A DNA stretch of 24,337 bases from positions 8,748-33,084 of the forward strand of contig SMOI01000259.1 in assembly GCA_008000375.1 (NCBI GenBank), read 5' to 3'. Made by a program: the position numbers and the translations under genes. Shown here one piece after another: positions 1 to 10,193 of the stretch. How positions within the stretch are numbered: the stretch's first letter is position 1; the number at the start of each line of letters is the position of its first letter. The stretch comes from Poteriospumella lacustris (taxonomy: Eukaryota; Sar; Chrysophyceae; Chromulinales; Dinobryaceae). The notes under the pieces were generated by a model that did not search any database, was not told the DNA's origin, and was given only the letters and a program-made list of their open reading frames with translations.

Positions 1-798
1 GACGACCAGCAGGCCGTGGAAGCGGCGGCGCACTCGCTCCTTCACGAAGAGCACCAAGAAGCTGTCTTCATCGAGCGCCAAGACGCGTGGATCCTGCCCC
101 TCGACCGTCTCGCCTTGGATATCGTCCAAGATGTCCGAGATGCCCATGTACTTCCTCTGCGGCGGTGCGATGGACTGTTCCTGCTGCGAGTACAACAACG
201 CTTGGTGTCGCGCCAAGAAGACCAGCCGTCCATCCTCTGCAACGGGGGTAAATTGCGTTGTCCATTTGAACAAGACGGTGTTGCTGGCCTTGCGGCCGTC
301 GTTCATGCCTGGGAAATACCACGAGGTGCAGGACGCGACCAGCCAGCGCCGCTGGAAGTACAGCAGCGAGGGGTTGATGTAAGGCCCAATTTCCATCACA
401 CGATGCAGCATCGGCGAGCCTTGCAGCGCAGAGATCCTCGCCACGTGGATGCGCAGCTTCTCGTCCAGCGAATAGCCCCTCATCACCACCTCCGGTAGAT
501 CAGCGGCCACGACGAGGCGCTGGGCCACGAGGTCATCCTGCGAGAGAACCTGAATTCGTTCTGGGTAGTGAAACTCGCCGGGTGCATCCTTGACTCCCGG
601 AATGGGCAACGACAATTTGTCTTCGCCCAGCAGAACTGAAATTGTTTCGTTGCAATGCACCGACGGCAGACGGCGTAATTCATTTCTGTGGCGGAGGTAC
701 AGCTCACCGTTGTACGATGCGATCCACGACGTTGATTGGGTTATGGCGCACACAAACGGAATCCAGGAAATCCAAAGGAAAAGGACTGCTTTCATCAT
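1..798 (-). CDS. Secreted protein, possible beta-propeller glycosidase fold (3' end beyond window)
   Basis: One minus-strand frame is open from a tandem ATGATG at 798/795 to the left edge, giving 266 residues without a stop. The first upstream in-frame stop lies before any other Met. The start MMKAVLFLWISWIPFVCA is a good signal peptide, so the protein probably enters the secretory pathway. I do not recognise the family with confidence. The segments INPSLLYFQRRWLV and EGQDPRVLALDEDSFLVLF resemble the NPS(L/I)...G-x-W/Y and E-DPR...Y motifs of five-bladed beta-propeller glycosidases (GH43/GH32/GH130 clan). That is inference only, and Gln stands where the usual Glu of EDPR would be. The gene is divergent from the palmitoyltransferase, with about 400 bp between them. 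Plus-strand open frames over it, such as 16-498, lack credible protein character. Confidence 0.72.
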   Translation of the reverse strand, partial: MMKAVLFLWISWIPFVCAITQSTSWIASYNGELYLRHRNELRRLPSVHCNETISVLLGEDKLSLPIPGVKDAPGEFHYPERIQVLSQDDLVAQRLVVAADLPEVVMRGYSLDEKLRIHVARISALQGSPMLHRVMEIGPYINPSLLYFQRRWLVASCTSWYFPGMNDGRKASNTVLFKWTTQFTPVAEDGRLVFLARHQALLYSQQEQSIAPPQRKYMGISDILDDIQGETVEGQDPRVLALDEDSFLVLFVKERVRRRFHGLLVV

Positions 799-1197
799 CG
801 TCAACAGCGACTGGGGGCATTCACTTCCACCAGATGGTCCAGGACGAGTCGAAGAAACTTTATGTGCTTGTGATCTACCATCTACACAGTAGATAACTAA
901 GAACCAGTCTAATGAATTGTGACCAGTACCGTCTCTGTATCCAGCGGAGTGGTCCGAGGTGCGAGGGGCTGCTCGCGATGACGACGACGGCAAGTCGCGT
1001 TTCTTTTTTTCGACCGCCGCCGCCGCCGCCGTCTGCGGAGGCAGAGGCCGGCGGCAACGACTTTACTGTATTCGACAAGTTGAAGACCTTGGGAAACCAC
1101 AATCGACAGGTGATTGGCCCCTTCTTGGCAAGCAAAATATTGCAGTGTACCTCCGTCATTTGTGGTATATTTGTAAGCAAGCGGGAGTGGTGAGGAA
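799..1197. promoter_or_regulatory. Divergent intergenic region, secreted protein / palmitoyltransferase
   Basis: This 399-bp gap separates two divergently transcribed genes and must hold both promoters. It contains a GACGACGACGG run (about 979-989), a CCG trinucleotide run (about 1014-1031) and the octamer ATTTGTAA (about 1169-1176), which lies just upstream of the palmitoyltransferase start. Similar modules occur in the divergent regions at 11425-11828 and 18417-18688. No TATA box is obvious. A short plus-strand frame at 912-1193 overlaps it, but its phase does not fit the first palmitoyltransferase intron. Confidence 0.5.
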
Positions 1198-2770
1198 ATG
1201 GCGCGATCATGTGGAACTCACCATGGGTACGTTTGACTCACTTTTCGCATGACAGTATTTCTGATAACGGTGGTATTGTTCCGATGCAGCACACGGCAGT
1301 GGATCAATAACGAGCCGTGCGGTTTATTCTGCGGGAGCATGACGTATGTGCTGGTCATCTACGGCATGTACGCTACCACGGTGAGTTAGGTCACCCGCTG
1401 CGACCTCTTCTCACGCCTCTGACTGGATCGCTTGCATGTAGTTCGGAGTAATTATTCCTTGGCTGGGCTTTTCCTTGTTCGGTCTGCTGAACATTCTGGT
1501 GTTCAACGGCTTGAGTCTGCTGACGATCTACACCCATTTCAAGAGTAAGCGTGCGGCCCTGCGCAGCATCTGACACCATTCTGACAGACAAACCACTTCA
1601 TTGCAGCCATGACAACGGACCCAGGAGCAGTTCCGAAGGATGCGCGCCCGCTGCCAAACGATGTAGAGGAGCACGACTTCGAAGGCAACGATCGCGACCG
1701 GTTCAAGAAGTTCTGTCGACGCTGCAGCGCCTTCAAGCCCATTCGGGCTCACCATTGCAGTATTTGCGGCCGCTGCGTCGTCAAGATGGACCATCACTGT
1801 CCATGGGTGAACAACTGCGTCGGCGTTGGCAACCACAAGCTCTTCCTCCTCTTCTGCTTCTACGTCTTCGTCACGTGCTCGTACTCGATGCTGCTGACCT
1901 GCAGTCGGTTTCTCATCTGCGTCTACCGCGACAACTGCCAAGAATCACCCATTCCTGAGCTGTTCCTCGTATTCCTGGTGATCGAAGGCATCCTCTTCGG
2001 CTTGTTCACGCTGTGCATGATCGGCGACCAGATGACAGTGATCATGACGAATCAAACGCAAATCGACCGCTTGAAGAACAAGAAATACGACATCCAGACC
2101 GAGGTGCACGAGGTCTTCGGCACGCCCTCCCGCGTGTCCTTTCTGTGGTCGTGGTTCATGCCCGTGCCGACGTCGTTTCCGCATCACGTGCGCGACATCA
2201 TCATGGGCTTCCGTATGCTCAACGACAACCGCGAAGAGGAAAACCCCCTGTTGGGCAGCGCAGCAGCAGCTTCTGGCGCGGGCATTATGATGACGGAGAC
2301 CGCCTACGGCCAGGCGGGTGCCACCGGCAACAAGGGCACCGCTGGCGGGCTGGAGTCCGCTGCCGAGGAGGACCAGCTCGCCGAGTCGCTCTTCGCGACA
2401 CCCGGTTCCTCCAATTCACTTCGCCCTCGTATCAAGCGAAAGGTACGTCAACGTATGCTGCTCGAGGTGCTGTCAGATGGGTGAGTGACGTGGTTCTTTG
2501 CTGGCGCAGGTGGTCGGAGGCGATCCGTCCAGCGAAGAGAGCAGTTTCACTGGCGACGACGCTGCAGAATGGTCGCCGGATGGTGCCGCAGCTACATCGG
2601 GAACCACCGCTACGGCAGCCACCGGGTCTTCTGGAGATCTCTCGGGAAGCGCGTCGGCTGCCGGTGCGTCGACTGGGGGCGCCAGTGGAGTCGGTAGCGC
2701 CGGCATTGAAGTGTCCGTGCCCGTTACGTCGGCGGGCGACTACGGCGGCAACGTCCGCAAGAGAGTCTAA
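1198..2770 (+). CDS. DHHC palmitoyltransferase, ZDHHC3/7-like (5 exons, 439 aa)
   Basis: This is a membrane S-acyltransferase that attaches palmitate to cysteines of target proteins. I assembled it by splice phase as 1198-1226, 1290-1380, 1442-1544, 1607-2442 and 2510-2770; the four introns are 61-67 nt, all GT-AG. The start MARSCGTHHG has a good context (purine at -3, G at +4) and an in-frame TAA upstream. Two membrane segments (about residues 25-75) lead into TMTTDPGAVP, the DPG motif. The Cys-rich domain (about 110-160) keeps all zinc ligands and the catalytic DHHC (Asp136-Cys139), followed by PWVNNCVG. Two further membrane segments and NQTQIDRLKN, the TTxE position, follow. EVFGTPSRVSFLWSWFMPV matches the juxtamembrane segment of ZDHHC3/7-type (Golgi) enzymes. 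The last exon encodes a Ser/Gly/Ala-rich tail with no recognised motif. Confidence 0.92.
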
Positions 2771-3057
2771 GCACCACTTGGCTGCTGCCCCCCCCCCCCA
2801 CTTTCGCGTCCTCTCTTTCGAGTCTCTCTGTAGAACGTAGAACCGACCAATCCTCGTTTGTGTGCATAGCTCTGAACTGTATTTGGCCCTTCGCTGTCGC
2901 TGTCGCTGTCGTCGAACTGCGATGGCAGAGGGCGCATAGATCGCTGAAGTAAACGTGTTACAAGCAATCGCATCTGTTGGGTTGGCCGGCCCGCATATAC
3001 TGAATAGACTATGTACAGAGTTCAACTGGGGGTAGGAACGGGATGCAGCCTGCGCCT
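2771..3057. other. Convergent 3' region between palmitoyltransferase and BRICK1
   Basis: This gap between two stop codons is non-coding as far as I can see and should hold the two 3' UTRs. It begins with a C12 homopolymer (2788-2799) and later has a short CTGTCG run near 2891-2910. No classical AATAAA signal is evident on either strand. Confidence 0.5.
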
Positions 3058-3427
3058 TCACCCCACTTTCCCTTCTCTCTTCAGCCGATCTTGTGTGCTC
3101 TTGATGGCTGCTTCGCAAAATTCTACGTTCCGCTCCAATCTGGACAGCTTTTCACCGAGATCGGCAATTTTATTGCGGACAATGGCGTCGAATTCGTTCA
3201 AGAAGGCGACAGTTTTAAGAATTTTGAGGTCGATCGTCTACGAAACAGAGACAGAGGTGTCAGCGGAGGAGTTCAAATGGTGAAGGAAACGTTGAAATAT
3301 TGCATCCACAACTAACCTCGATAAACTCGCGATCATTCCAGTCTTGTTGGATGACTTGTTGGTCGATCAATGTCACTTTTCCAGCTTCGCTCGCGGGGTG
3401 GTTCTCCTTTTTACTCCTACTGAGCAT
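3058..3427 (-). CDS. BRK1: BRICK1/HSPC300, subunit of the SCAR/WAVE complex (2 exons, 96 aa)
   Basis: BRICK1 is the small coiled-coil subunit of the WAVE regulatory complex, which activates Arp2/3 actin nucleation downstream of Rac. Exon 1 (3427-3317) encodes a 37-residue start ending QQDWNDREFIE. Exon 2 (3237-3058) encodes TIDLKILKTVAFLNEFDAI, then GEKLSRLERNVEFCEAAIKS. The 79-nt intron runs from GTTAGT to TTTCGTAG in phase 0. The joined product follows the family pattern: QxDWxxREFIE, a hydrophobic helix ending FLNxFD, then LxEKLxxLERxxEFxEA. At 96 residues it is about 20 longer than animal BRK1, all as a charged N-terminal extension. The start is the first ATG of exon 1. The gene is too fragmented to appear as one open frame. 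Its presence implies a SCAR/WAVE pathway and therefore actin-driven protrusions. Confidence 0.9.
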
Positions 3428-3826
3428 TGTCGGGCAGTGCGATTCTGAAACTGACGAGCTCAGGAGTATCTATGTATCTATCAGGGATACTCGAAGACTT
3501 TTTGAAGATTTCCGCGTGCAAAATCGATCCGAATCCTATACGAATCCACCAAGATCGGCAGGGAGCAGGGATGGATCGATCGCCGGCGGCTGCATCGATC
3601 TCGACCTGTGGCGGTTTCATTTTTGTCACCATCCGCTACCCCCTTGGCCCTGCTTGGTGCTGGCGCCATCGTGTCCCGCGTACGTCCATGCGCTGTAGCC
3701 CGTACTTCAAAACAATACATATGCCTCATATCTGAGAGATCTAACAACCGTGCGAAGGAACTGGACAATGACCGAATGGAAAGCAACTCAGGCGATTACA
3801 ACACGCGACATGAGGTGGCGCAGTAT
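3428..3826. other. Intergenic region upstream of BRICK1 and downstream of E(z)
   Basis: About 400 bp separate two genes that lie in tandem on the minus strand, so this holds the E(z) 3' UTR and the BRICK1 promoter. Short open frames on both strands (for example minus 3481-3786) have no recognisable protein character. I see no RNA gene or repeat here. Confidence 0.45.
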
Positions 3827-6800
3827 CTAGCGCTTAGACTGGCCCCGCCGCCCGTCTTTATGCTTTTGAGTGGACGAGCGAATTCCGTCGCCGGATACGC
3901 CATCTTCGTCGCCGCTCTGATCGCGATGGGCCCACTCGGGCGCGGTCACGCCCGTGTAGCCGTAGTTGAAGGTCAACTCCTGTCCAGGCTCAATCGTGGT
4001 CTTCGCGAACATGCCGATGCGGTGATCACCGTTCATCTTCATGATCCGCGGGACGACCGTCGCTTCCTCGTCGCGAACGTGGTTGAAGAAGCGCGCGTGG
4101 TTGCCCTTGCGGGTGGCGTCGATACACTCGTACATGTTGGCCTCGAAGATGTACGAGGACTTGTACTTGTCGTAGATGATGCCGCGGCGCTCCGCCTCTG
4201 CCTGCGTGATCAGCTCGCCAGTGTACTCCGCGATGAAGTCGCCTTTCTCTATGCGTTGGCCGGCGAAAGCGCCCCAGCCGTGGATATTCGACCGACCGAC
4301 ATACACGCGCACGCGAGGCCGGTGGGAGAACGAGACGTTGGAGCAGACGGTAGCGAGGGAAGGAGTGGCGGTCAGACCGTGGCCATTCACCGCGGTGGCC
4401 GTCTTCCGCTTGGCACCACCGACGCCGCAGTCGTCGGCATCGTCGACTTCAACGCCGCCGGCCTTCGACGACTGGTGCAGCCCCTTTTGGATGAACGTGC
4501 AGACGTCCATACGGAACCACGGCGCAATGGACGCGCCACAGGAACCGCAGAGATCAGGGTCGCATGCTCGACTGGCTGCGAAGCACGGACAGCTCTTCGT
4601 GCGGCAGTTGCTCTTGCACTTGCAGCCCTGCACCTTGATGCGGCAGTTGGGGCCACAGGCGCAGAACTTCTCGCAGTACGTGTCCGCCTCGACGCACACA
4701 CACTGGTTCTCCTTCGAACAAGGCCCCGGGTGGTTGCACGGCTGATAGTTCGACTTGAAGCAGTTCTTGACCGCCGACGGTCGCAGTGGCGCCGGTGTCT
4801 TCGCGTCGAGATCCACCGGCAACGGCGGTAGGAGCGCGAGAATGTCCTCGAGCGCCTCGACGACTTTGTCGACGTCGTCGTCGATGTTCGTCCAGATCCA
4901 CGACTCCGCCGACGCATTGCTGTCTTCCTTCTGCTCCAGCTTCTGCGCGCGATGGCGCAGGGCCAACACGGCTGTTTTCCGCGTGACAATGCAGCGCGTT
5001 TCCTTGTACGTCCGTGTGCCCAGCAGCGCCTGAACGAAGGCGATCAACGAGTCGAGGTCGCCGGTGGATCGCGTCGCGGCAGCCGATTCGCTCCCGGACG
5101 TGGGTGCGGCAGTCATTGAGCGCGGCGGACTGTTTTGATACATTCGCAGCGCCTTGTACGTGATCGCCAGCTCCAAGTCGGTCAACGGCGGCTTGAACTG
5201 CGGCGCCTTCTGAAACTCGCGGAGGTAGAGCTCCAACTCGTCGAGGTCTTCGTCCTCGGCGATCAGCGACCGCGGAACAATCGGAATGTCCGGTGTTTCG
5301 TCGCGGATATGCAGCGACTCCGCGTGGATCCGCGACTTCCACACGGGCTGGTTGAGCAGCCGCTTCTGATACGACGGCAGCTCCTGCAAGGAGAAGCGTA
5401 ATTTCTTGCCGGGGGCCGCATCACTCTCGTCTGCCGCTTGCGGGCCTTCGCTGGGGGCAGACGGCGGGGCGGAAGAAGCAGCGTCAGGCTGCTCGCCTGC
5501 AGCTGAGGCCGCCTTGGCGGCTTCCGAAGCGGTTCGCTGCAGACTCGCATCTCGTTTTTGGAGCTCGCACTCCAGTAGCTGCGGACCGGCGGCCAAAAAC
5601 ACCGACAGCGACGCTCCCGCTGGTGTCGGTTTCGTCAGAGGATTCACCTTCGTAGCCGATGCAGACGACGCCGACGCGTCCATCGGCTGCAGCCAGTGCA
5701 CGGTGCCGTCCGCCTGTAGGTACAGCGAGTCGACGAAGGACGAGTCGGGGCGATGAACTTTGGCCTTCTTCACCTCGACGGCGACAACACTGTCGACGTC
5801 CTCCAGCGGTCGCTTCCGAGGCCGCCCCTGTCGTTTGACCGGCTCCTCGCCACCCGACAGCGAAGCGCGCCCACCTTCCGAATCGCTGGTGACCGTTACG
5901 TGGTCATTGGTACTCAGCGTCCGCTGCAAGGCGGCCAAGTCGTCGTTCTTCTGCGCCAGTTGGAAGGCCTCCAGACTGACGTTCGTCGCTACACGCTGGT
6001 GCAGCGACGGCGGTCGCAGATGCGCACGCACGTGATCCGTCGGGAGCGACAGATGGTTCACGGGGCACAAAAACGGAGGCAGCGGGTCGCGGCGGATGAT
6101 GGGCGGCGGGTGCTCCACGTTGTGCTCCGGACACGCGAAGTGATAGCAGCGCCGACAGAACAGGCCGCGGTAGTTCGCGACGAGTTTGTCGAAGTTGTGG
6201 AAGTTGGGCACGCCCAGTCCCACCCCGATGCCGAAGCGCACGCTCGTGGGGTTGTCGACTTGGAATGATGGTGGATCGTGACACAGCAGATCCCACAGAG
6301 CCGGGTCCTGGCCGCACGACTGGAAGGTCTCCGCTTCTTTTCGCTTGTCCTTCTCGTGCATGCGCAGCACCAACGACTCGGTGGCGACGGCGGGGTCGTT
6401 CTCGATGCCATTCGCTTTGTTCTGTCGAAGCACGCCCGCCTCGGTCAGTAAGGGCCTATTGATGATAGCGTTCGTTTTCCCGTGTCTTGTGAGAGTCACA
6501 ACGATGAGACAGGGCATAACGCGCAGCTTACATGATCGCCTCTCGGTACCAGCGTCCCTCCTTGATGCGCTCGTGGGCCTTCTTGATCTCCGACACGGTG
6601 ATGTTCAGCACTGCTTCCAGCGCCTCGAAGATGAAGCCCTTGTGTTTGTACACGTCCAGCAGGTAGAACAGCGCCAGCTCCTCAGACTCGCCCATGATTT
6701 CTCGTTCCAACTCGCCGGGGACCTGCTCGAAGTGCGACGTGTCGACGCCGTCGATGTCGTCGTCGCCGAAATACGGATTCGACCGCAGAATCACTTCGTC

Positions 6801-8797
6801 GTCGGCGTGAACGTTGGCGGCGATGGGGACCCACGCCCAAGCGAACGGGATCGGGTCAACGTACGGGATCACCGAGTTGAACACAGGAAGAGGCGCCGCT
6901 TGTGGATCAAGAGCAGGCTCGCGTGGAGGTCTCACCAGAGATGTCCGCAGCGTGGCCAAAGCGGCACCGTCTGTTTCACGCGGTCAATCGATGAGCACGT
7001 CTGTTCAGGCCCCATTGGCAGTGCGATGCATTGCTTACCTAGGTTCAACACGCTGCGAATCTTCTCCTTTCTCGCGTGCGAGACCAAGCTCGGGAACGAC
7101 TCAATGTGGTTGGCGGTCACCCTCTGACTGACGGAGTTGGCGGTCTCTCGCGGCGGTAGATACTGATCGTCGTTTCTGTTTCGCTGCGGCTGGAACGAGC
7201 CCACCATCACGAGGCGCTGTGGTGCTAGAATCTTCTTAATCGTAGGTCCTGTGCACTGCCTCTTGGACCCCAAGGCGACCGTTCCGCCGGATAGCCGAGC
7301 ATCGTGCTGATGGCGCCATGACTGCAGCGCTCTGCGGTAGTTGTCCTTGACGAGCTGTCGACTGCGGCTCCATTCTTGTTCTTGGAGATGCCGTACGACG
7401 GTGGACACTTCCTGATGCACCGCGGAGACGGACGATTCGATCTGATGGCCGGTGAGTCCGTTGGGAGCACGAGCGTGACTGGAAGACCCACGACTACTGC
7501 CACCTGCCTTCAGCAAAGTAGGGGCGATGACGAGACGGACTTCGTTGGAAATGGAGAACGTTTGAAGCGCACCCTCCTTCGTCATCGGCAGAGAAAACGA
7601 TGAGGGCGATCCGGAAGTGAGCATCGGCGATGAGACCGTTGACGATGTCAGCGACAATACTATCGCTGTTGCGGCGGCGGCGGAGCACTGTGTGACGACG
7701 TGATCACTCTCACTGGAAACCGATGCACCTGGGGGACTGCGCGAGCCCTCCCAGTTGATCTCCGCCATCGAGACGTCTGCAATTATCTCTTTCTTGTCCG
7801 CCACTTCCTCCACTCCGTCGACTTCTTTCTCGTCTTCCGCTTCGTCGGCCTCTACCTTGTCCTGGGCGTCCTCGACGTCTTTCTCCACTTCATCCCTGCG
7901 CTTCACCTCATCTTCCTCATGCACTTCGTCTTTATGAGCCTTAACCTCTTCCTCTGAATGATCATTAGTTTGCTTGATTGGTTCCTTCTCTTCTTTGTCT
8001 TCCTTTTCGAATCGTTCGGTCTTTATTCGAATGGTGCCCGCTGTAGGCGTCAAGATTTCGCATGTTGTTGACGTCCCGACCGAGCTTGTTGAGCCTTTAC
8101 GACGTTTGGTCTTCGGCACCGCCGCTATCGGGGAAAATATTAAATTACCTATGAAAAGAAACAGATTTCCCATTAGAGATACAGCGCGCAGTTGTGTCTG
8201 ACCGTTCTACGTACTGTTAGTGGCGGCGATGGGCGCTGAAGTGGAGACGCTGAAGGCTGAAGCGGCAGCCGAACTCTCCTCCAATAGAGGAGAATCCCGA
8301 TGTAGTTTCATCTTCTTGCGCTTTTTGTGCTTCATCACTGGTTCTGAATTTGTGACAGCATTCACTTCCTCTTTGATGGCGGCCTTCAGGCTGACGCTGT
8401 GCGACTCAAAGGGCATTTTCCCTCCATCGCGTGACTCGTCGACTGAGGATGGCTTGGACCATTTCTCATCTCCAGAAGATGAGTCAGAAGCGAGAATATC
8501 CTTCTCGATATCAAGGAATTGCTTCTTTCTCTTCCTTTTGCATTTCTTCTTTGCTTCTAACCGCGCGTCTCGCAAGGTTTGGGCGACAAGCGCGGCTTCG
8601 GTTGATGCGGACTTCAATCCCATTTTATCTTCATCGCTACTTAGTAAATTGACTTCTTCTTGCGCTATGAAGGTTGCAACTGATCCTGTTGTTGCCATTG
8701 GTGACCGCATTATCGAACTGTTTGTATTTGGAGGGAATATGTCATCTTGCGATAGATCGATGACATCTACTTTCTTTCGTCGCTTCTGTTCACTCAT
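3827..8797 (-). CDS. E(z): Enhancer of zeste H3K27 methyltransferase, PRC2 catalytic subunit (4 exons, about 1586 aa)
   Basis: E(z) is the PRC2 enzyme that methylates histone H3 Lys27 for gene silencing. Exons by phase: 8797-8215, 8148-7039, 6970-6532 and 6455-3827. An alternative in-phase acceptor for exon 2, at 8124, would remove 8 residues. The Lys/Ser-rich N-terminal 190 residues and an acidic Glu/Lys stretch are extra to the family. RSRQLVKDNYRRALQSWRHQ is the N-terminal E(z) helix. VIPYVDPIPFAWAW (about 600) and EELALFYLLDVYKH follow. LFCRRCYHFACPEHN (about 808) is the MCSS motif. GRPRKRP (about 920) is an AT-hook. The pre-SET CXC region (about 1273-1355) has the full CxCxxxxxxC series, followed by SET (about 1423-1548) with HGWGAF, IDATRKGN and MNGDHRIGMFAK. 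Where EZH2 has RFANHSVNPN, this protein has RFFNHVRDEE. The start is the first ATG after an in-frame TGA. Confidence 0.92.
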
Positions 8798-9086
8798 CAG
8801 CCCAACAACCCTGCGAAAGCGTTTGACCCATCAACAATATGTCCAAACACTCGTTCAGGTGGGATTCACCACGGTCCATGACATCCATCGCGCGAGGCTT
8901 TTTCATTTTTCATGGGTCGTCCCGGTCGCCATCGTCTTCCTCATTTTCGTTTGATTCGCTGCTTCGATTGCACCCAGAGTCTGAGACATACAAGGACGCT
9001 CTGGGTTCAGTTGAAGATTGTCTCGTCGCTCGTCGCTCGTTGGTCGTCGCTGTTGTTCGCGAGTTGGACTTCGATGATTCGTCACA
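8798..9086. promoter_or_regulatory. Divergent promoter region, E(z) / SGNH esterase
   Basis: About 290 bp separate the E(z) start and the esterase start, so both promoters should lie here. It carries a GTCG-rich stretch with direct CTCGTCG repeats (about 9024-9060). Unlike the other divergent regions, it lacks the CAAATTTG element. No ORF within it has credible protein character. Confidence 0.45.
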
Positions 9087-10193
9087 ATGAATTTGTCAAG
9101 GACCATTGGAAGTATGGCTCTTCTTTTTGTGCTGGTGCTATTGGCTGTGGCAAATATTGCTCGCGCCTTTTCCGCAAAGGGCATTGATTATGTGGGCCGT
9201 TTCCGTGAAGTGGATGGGCGTCAACGTGCTGAATGGCCCGGCGCAGGTGTACGATTGACGTACTCGTCAGTTGGATCCTCCAAAGCGAACACTCTCAATG
9301 TGACATTTTCCGACTGTGGCTCGTGCAACTACTTTGTTTCGGTTTACCAAAATTGTGAGCAGAAGGAGAAATTCAACATTCGAAGTGGCCAGTTCGGCTT
9401 CCAATATTCTCTTCCAGCCACCGACAGACTTCACAACGAACTCTCCATCGTCAAGGTGACGGAAACCAACCAAGGAGATGCTTCTGGCTACATGGAAATC
9501 GTGGACTTGGATTTGAGTAACGCTCATGTGTCGCCGGTGTTCCAGCCCATGTGCACGACGGGCAAGAAGTTGCTCTTCATTGGTGATTCGTATACCTGCG
9601 CCTATGGCGTCGACGACACCGATCCATGTGGTTTCTCGGCAAGCACAGAGGATGTTACTCACAGCTACGCGTACGATTTGGGTCGTACCTTCCATGCGGA
9701 CGTTCACACGATCGCGTGGAGTGGCAAGGGGGTCGTCCGAAATTACGCCGACCCGAACCAGATGTCCGACACGCCGATGCCTGCCTACTACAATCGTACG
9801 TTGGCAACCATCTCCGTGAATGACGACAACACGAACTACTGGGACCCAAAGCGTTACGTTCCAGACGTCATTACGGTGCTTCTCGGCACAAACGACTATT
9901 CCACACACCCTGAGCCGTCCGACGAGCAATTCACCACGGGGTTGATCAACTTCGCAAACCAACTTCACAAGGACTACCCGACGGCAAAACGATTGTTGGC
10001 TTGTTCGCCTGCGCTGACAGCCCTCCAGTGCAACAACGTGGCGAACGCGGCCGATGCCACCGATTCCGCATATGTGCAGATCCCACCGAGTGTGTTCACC
10101 GGTGGCTACGGCTGTTCCGGTCACCCAAGCGTATTGACGCAGCAATATATGGCGGAAGCTATTCAGCCGGTGATGGAGGAGCTTCTCCAGTGA
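9087..10193 (+). CDS. Secreted SGNH esterase, carbohydrate esterase family 2-like (368 aa)
   Basis: This is probably an extracellular deacetylase acting on acetylated polysaccharide. It is a single open frame. Residues 1-27 form a signal peptide (ALLFVLVLLAVANIARA). An N-terminal beta-rich domain (about 30-150) precedes the SGNH hydrolase domain, which is the CE2 layout. Block I is FIGDSYTCAYG with nucleophile Ser168, block II is SGKGVVRNY, block III is LGTNDYS with Asn269, and block V is GCSGHPS with His346. Three residues before that His, where many SGNH enzymes have the triad Asp, there is Cys343. A Ser-His dyad without the Asp is known in CE2. Many paired cysteines fit a secreted protein. 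A second ATG at residue 10 would also give a signal peptide. It has no introns and ends convergent with the RPA-interacting protein gene. The exact substrate is not visible. Confidence 0.88.
   Translation: MNLSRTIGSMALLFVLVLLAVANIARAFSAKGIDYVGRFREVDGRQRAEWPGAGVRLTYSSVGSSKANTLNVTFSDCGSCNYFVSVYQNCEQKEKFNIRSGQFGFQYSLPATDRLHNELSIVKVTETNQGDASGYMEIVDLDLSNAHVSPVFQPMCTTGKKLLFIGDSYTCAYGVDDTDPCGFSASTEDVTHSYAYDLGRTFHADVHTIAWSGKGVVRNYADPNQMSDTPMPAYYNRTLATISVNDDNTNYWDPKRYVPDVITVLLGTNDYSTHPEPSDEQFTTGLINFANQLHKDYPTAKRLLACSPALTALQCNNVANAADATDSAYVQIPPSVFTGGYGCSGHPSVLTQQYMAEAIQPVMEELLQ

Noticed and set aside
16-498. 160-codon plus-strand frame at the left end
   Set aside because: It is antisense to the better minus-strand frame that has a signal peptide and normal protein composition; it begins with GTG and is rich in Gln/Arg as expected for a shadow.
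912-1193. Plus-strand frame with a Pro run as a possible N-terminus of the palmitoyltransferase
   Set aside because: Its only good donor (GTAAGC at 1173) is in phase 0, whereas the exon at 1290 needs phase 2. The ATG at 1198 gives a phase-correct and simpler start.
3608-4831. 407-codon plus-strand frame opposite E(z)
   Set aside because: It lies antisense to the CXC and SET region of E(z), and its translation shows only composition-driven Val/Ala/Arg richness.
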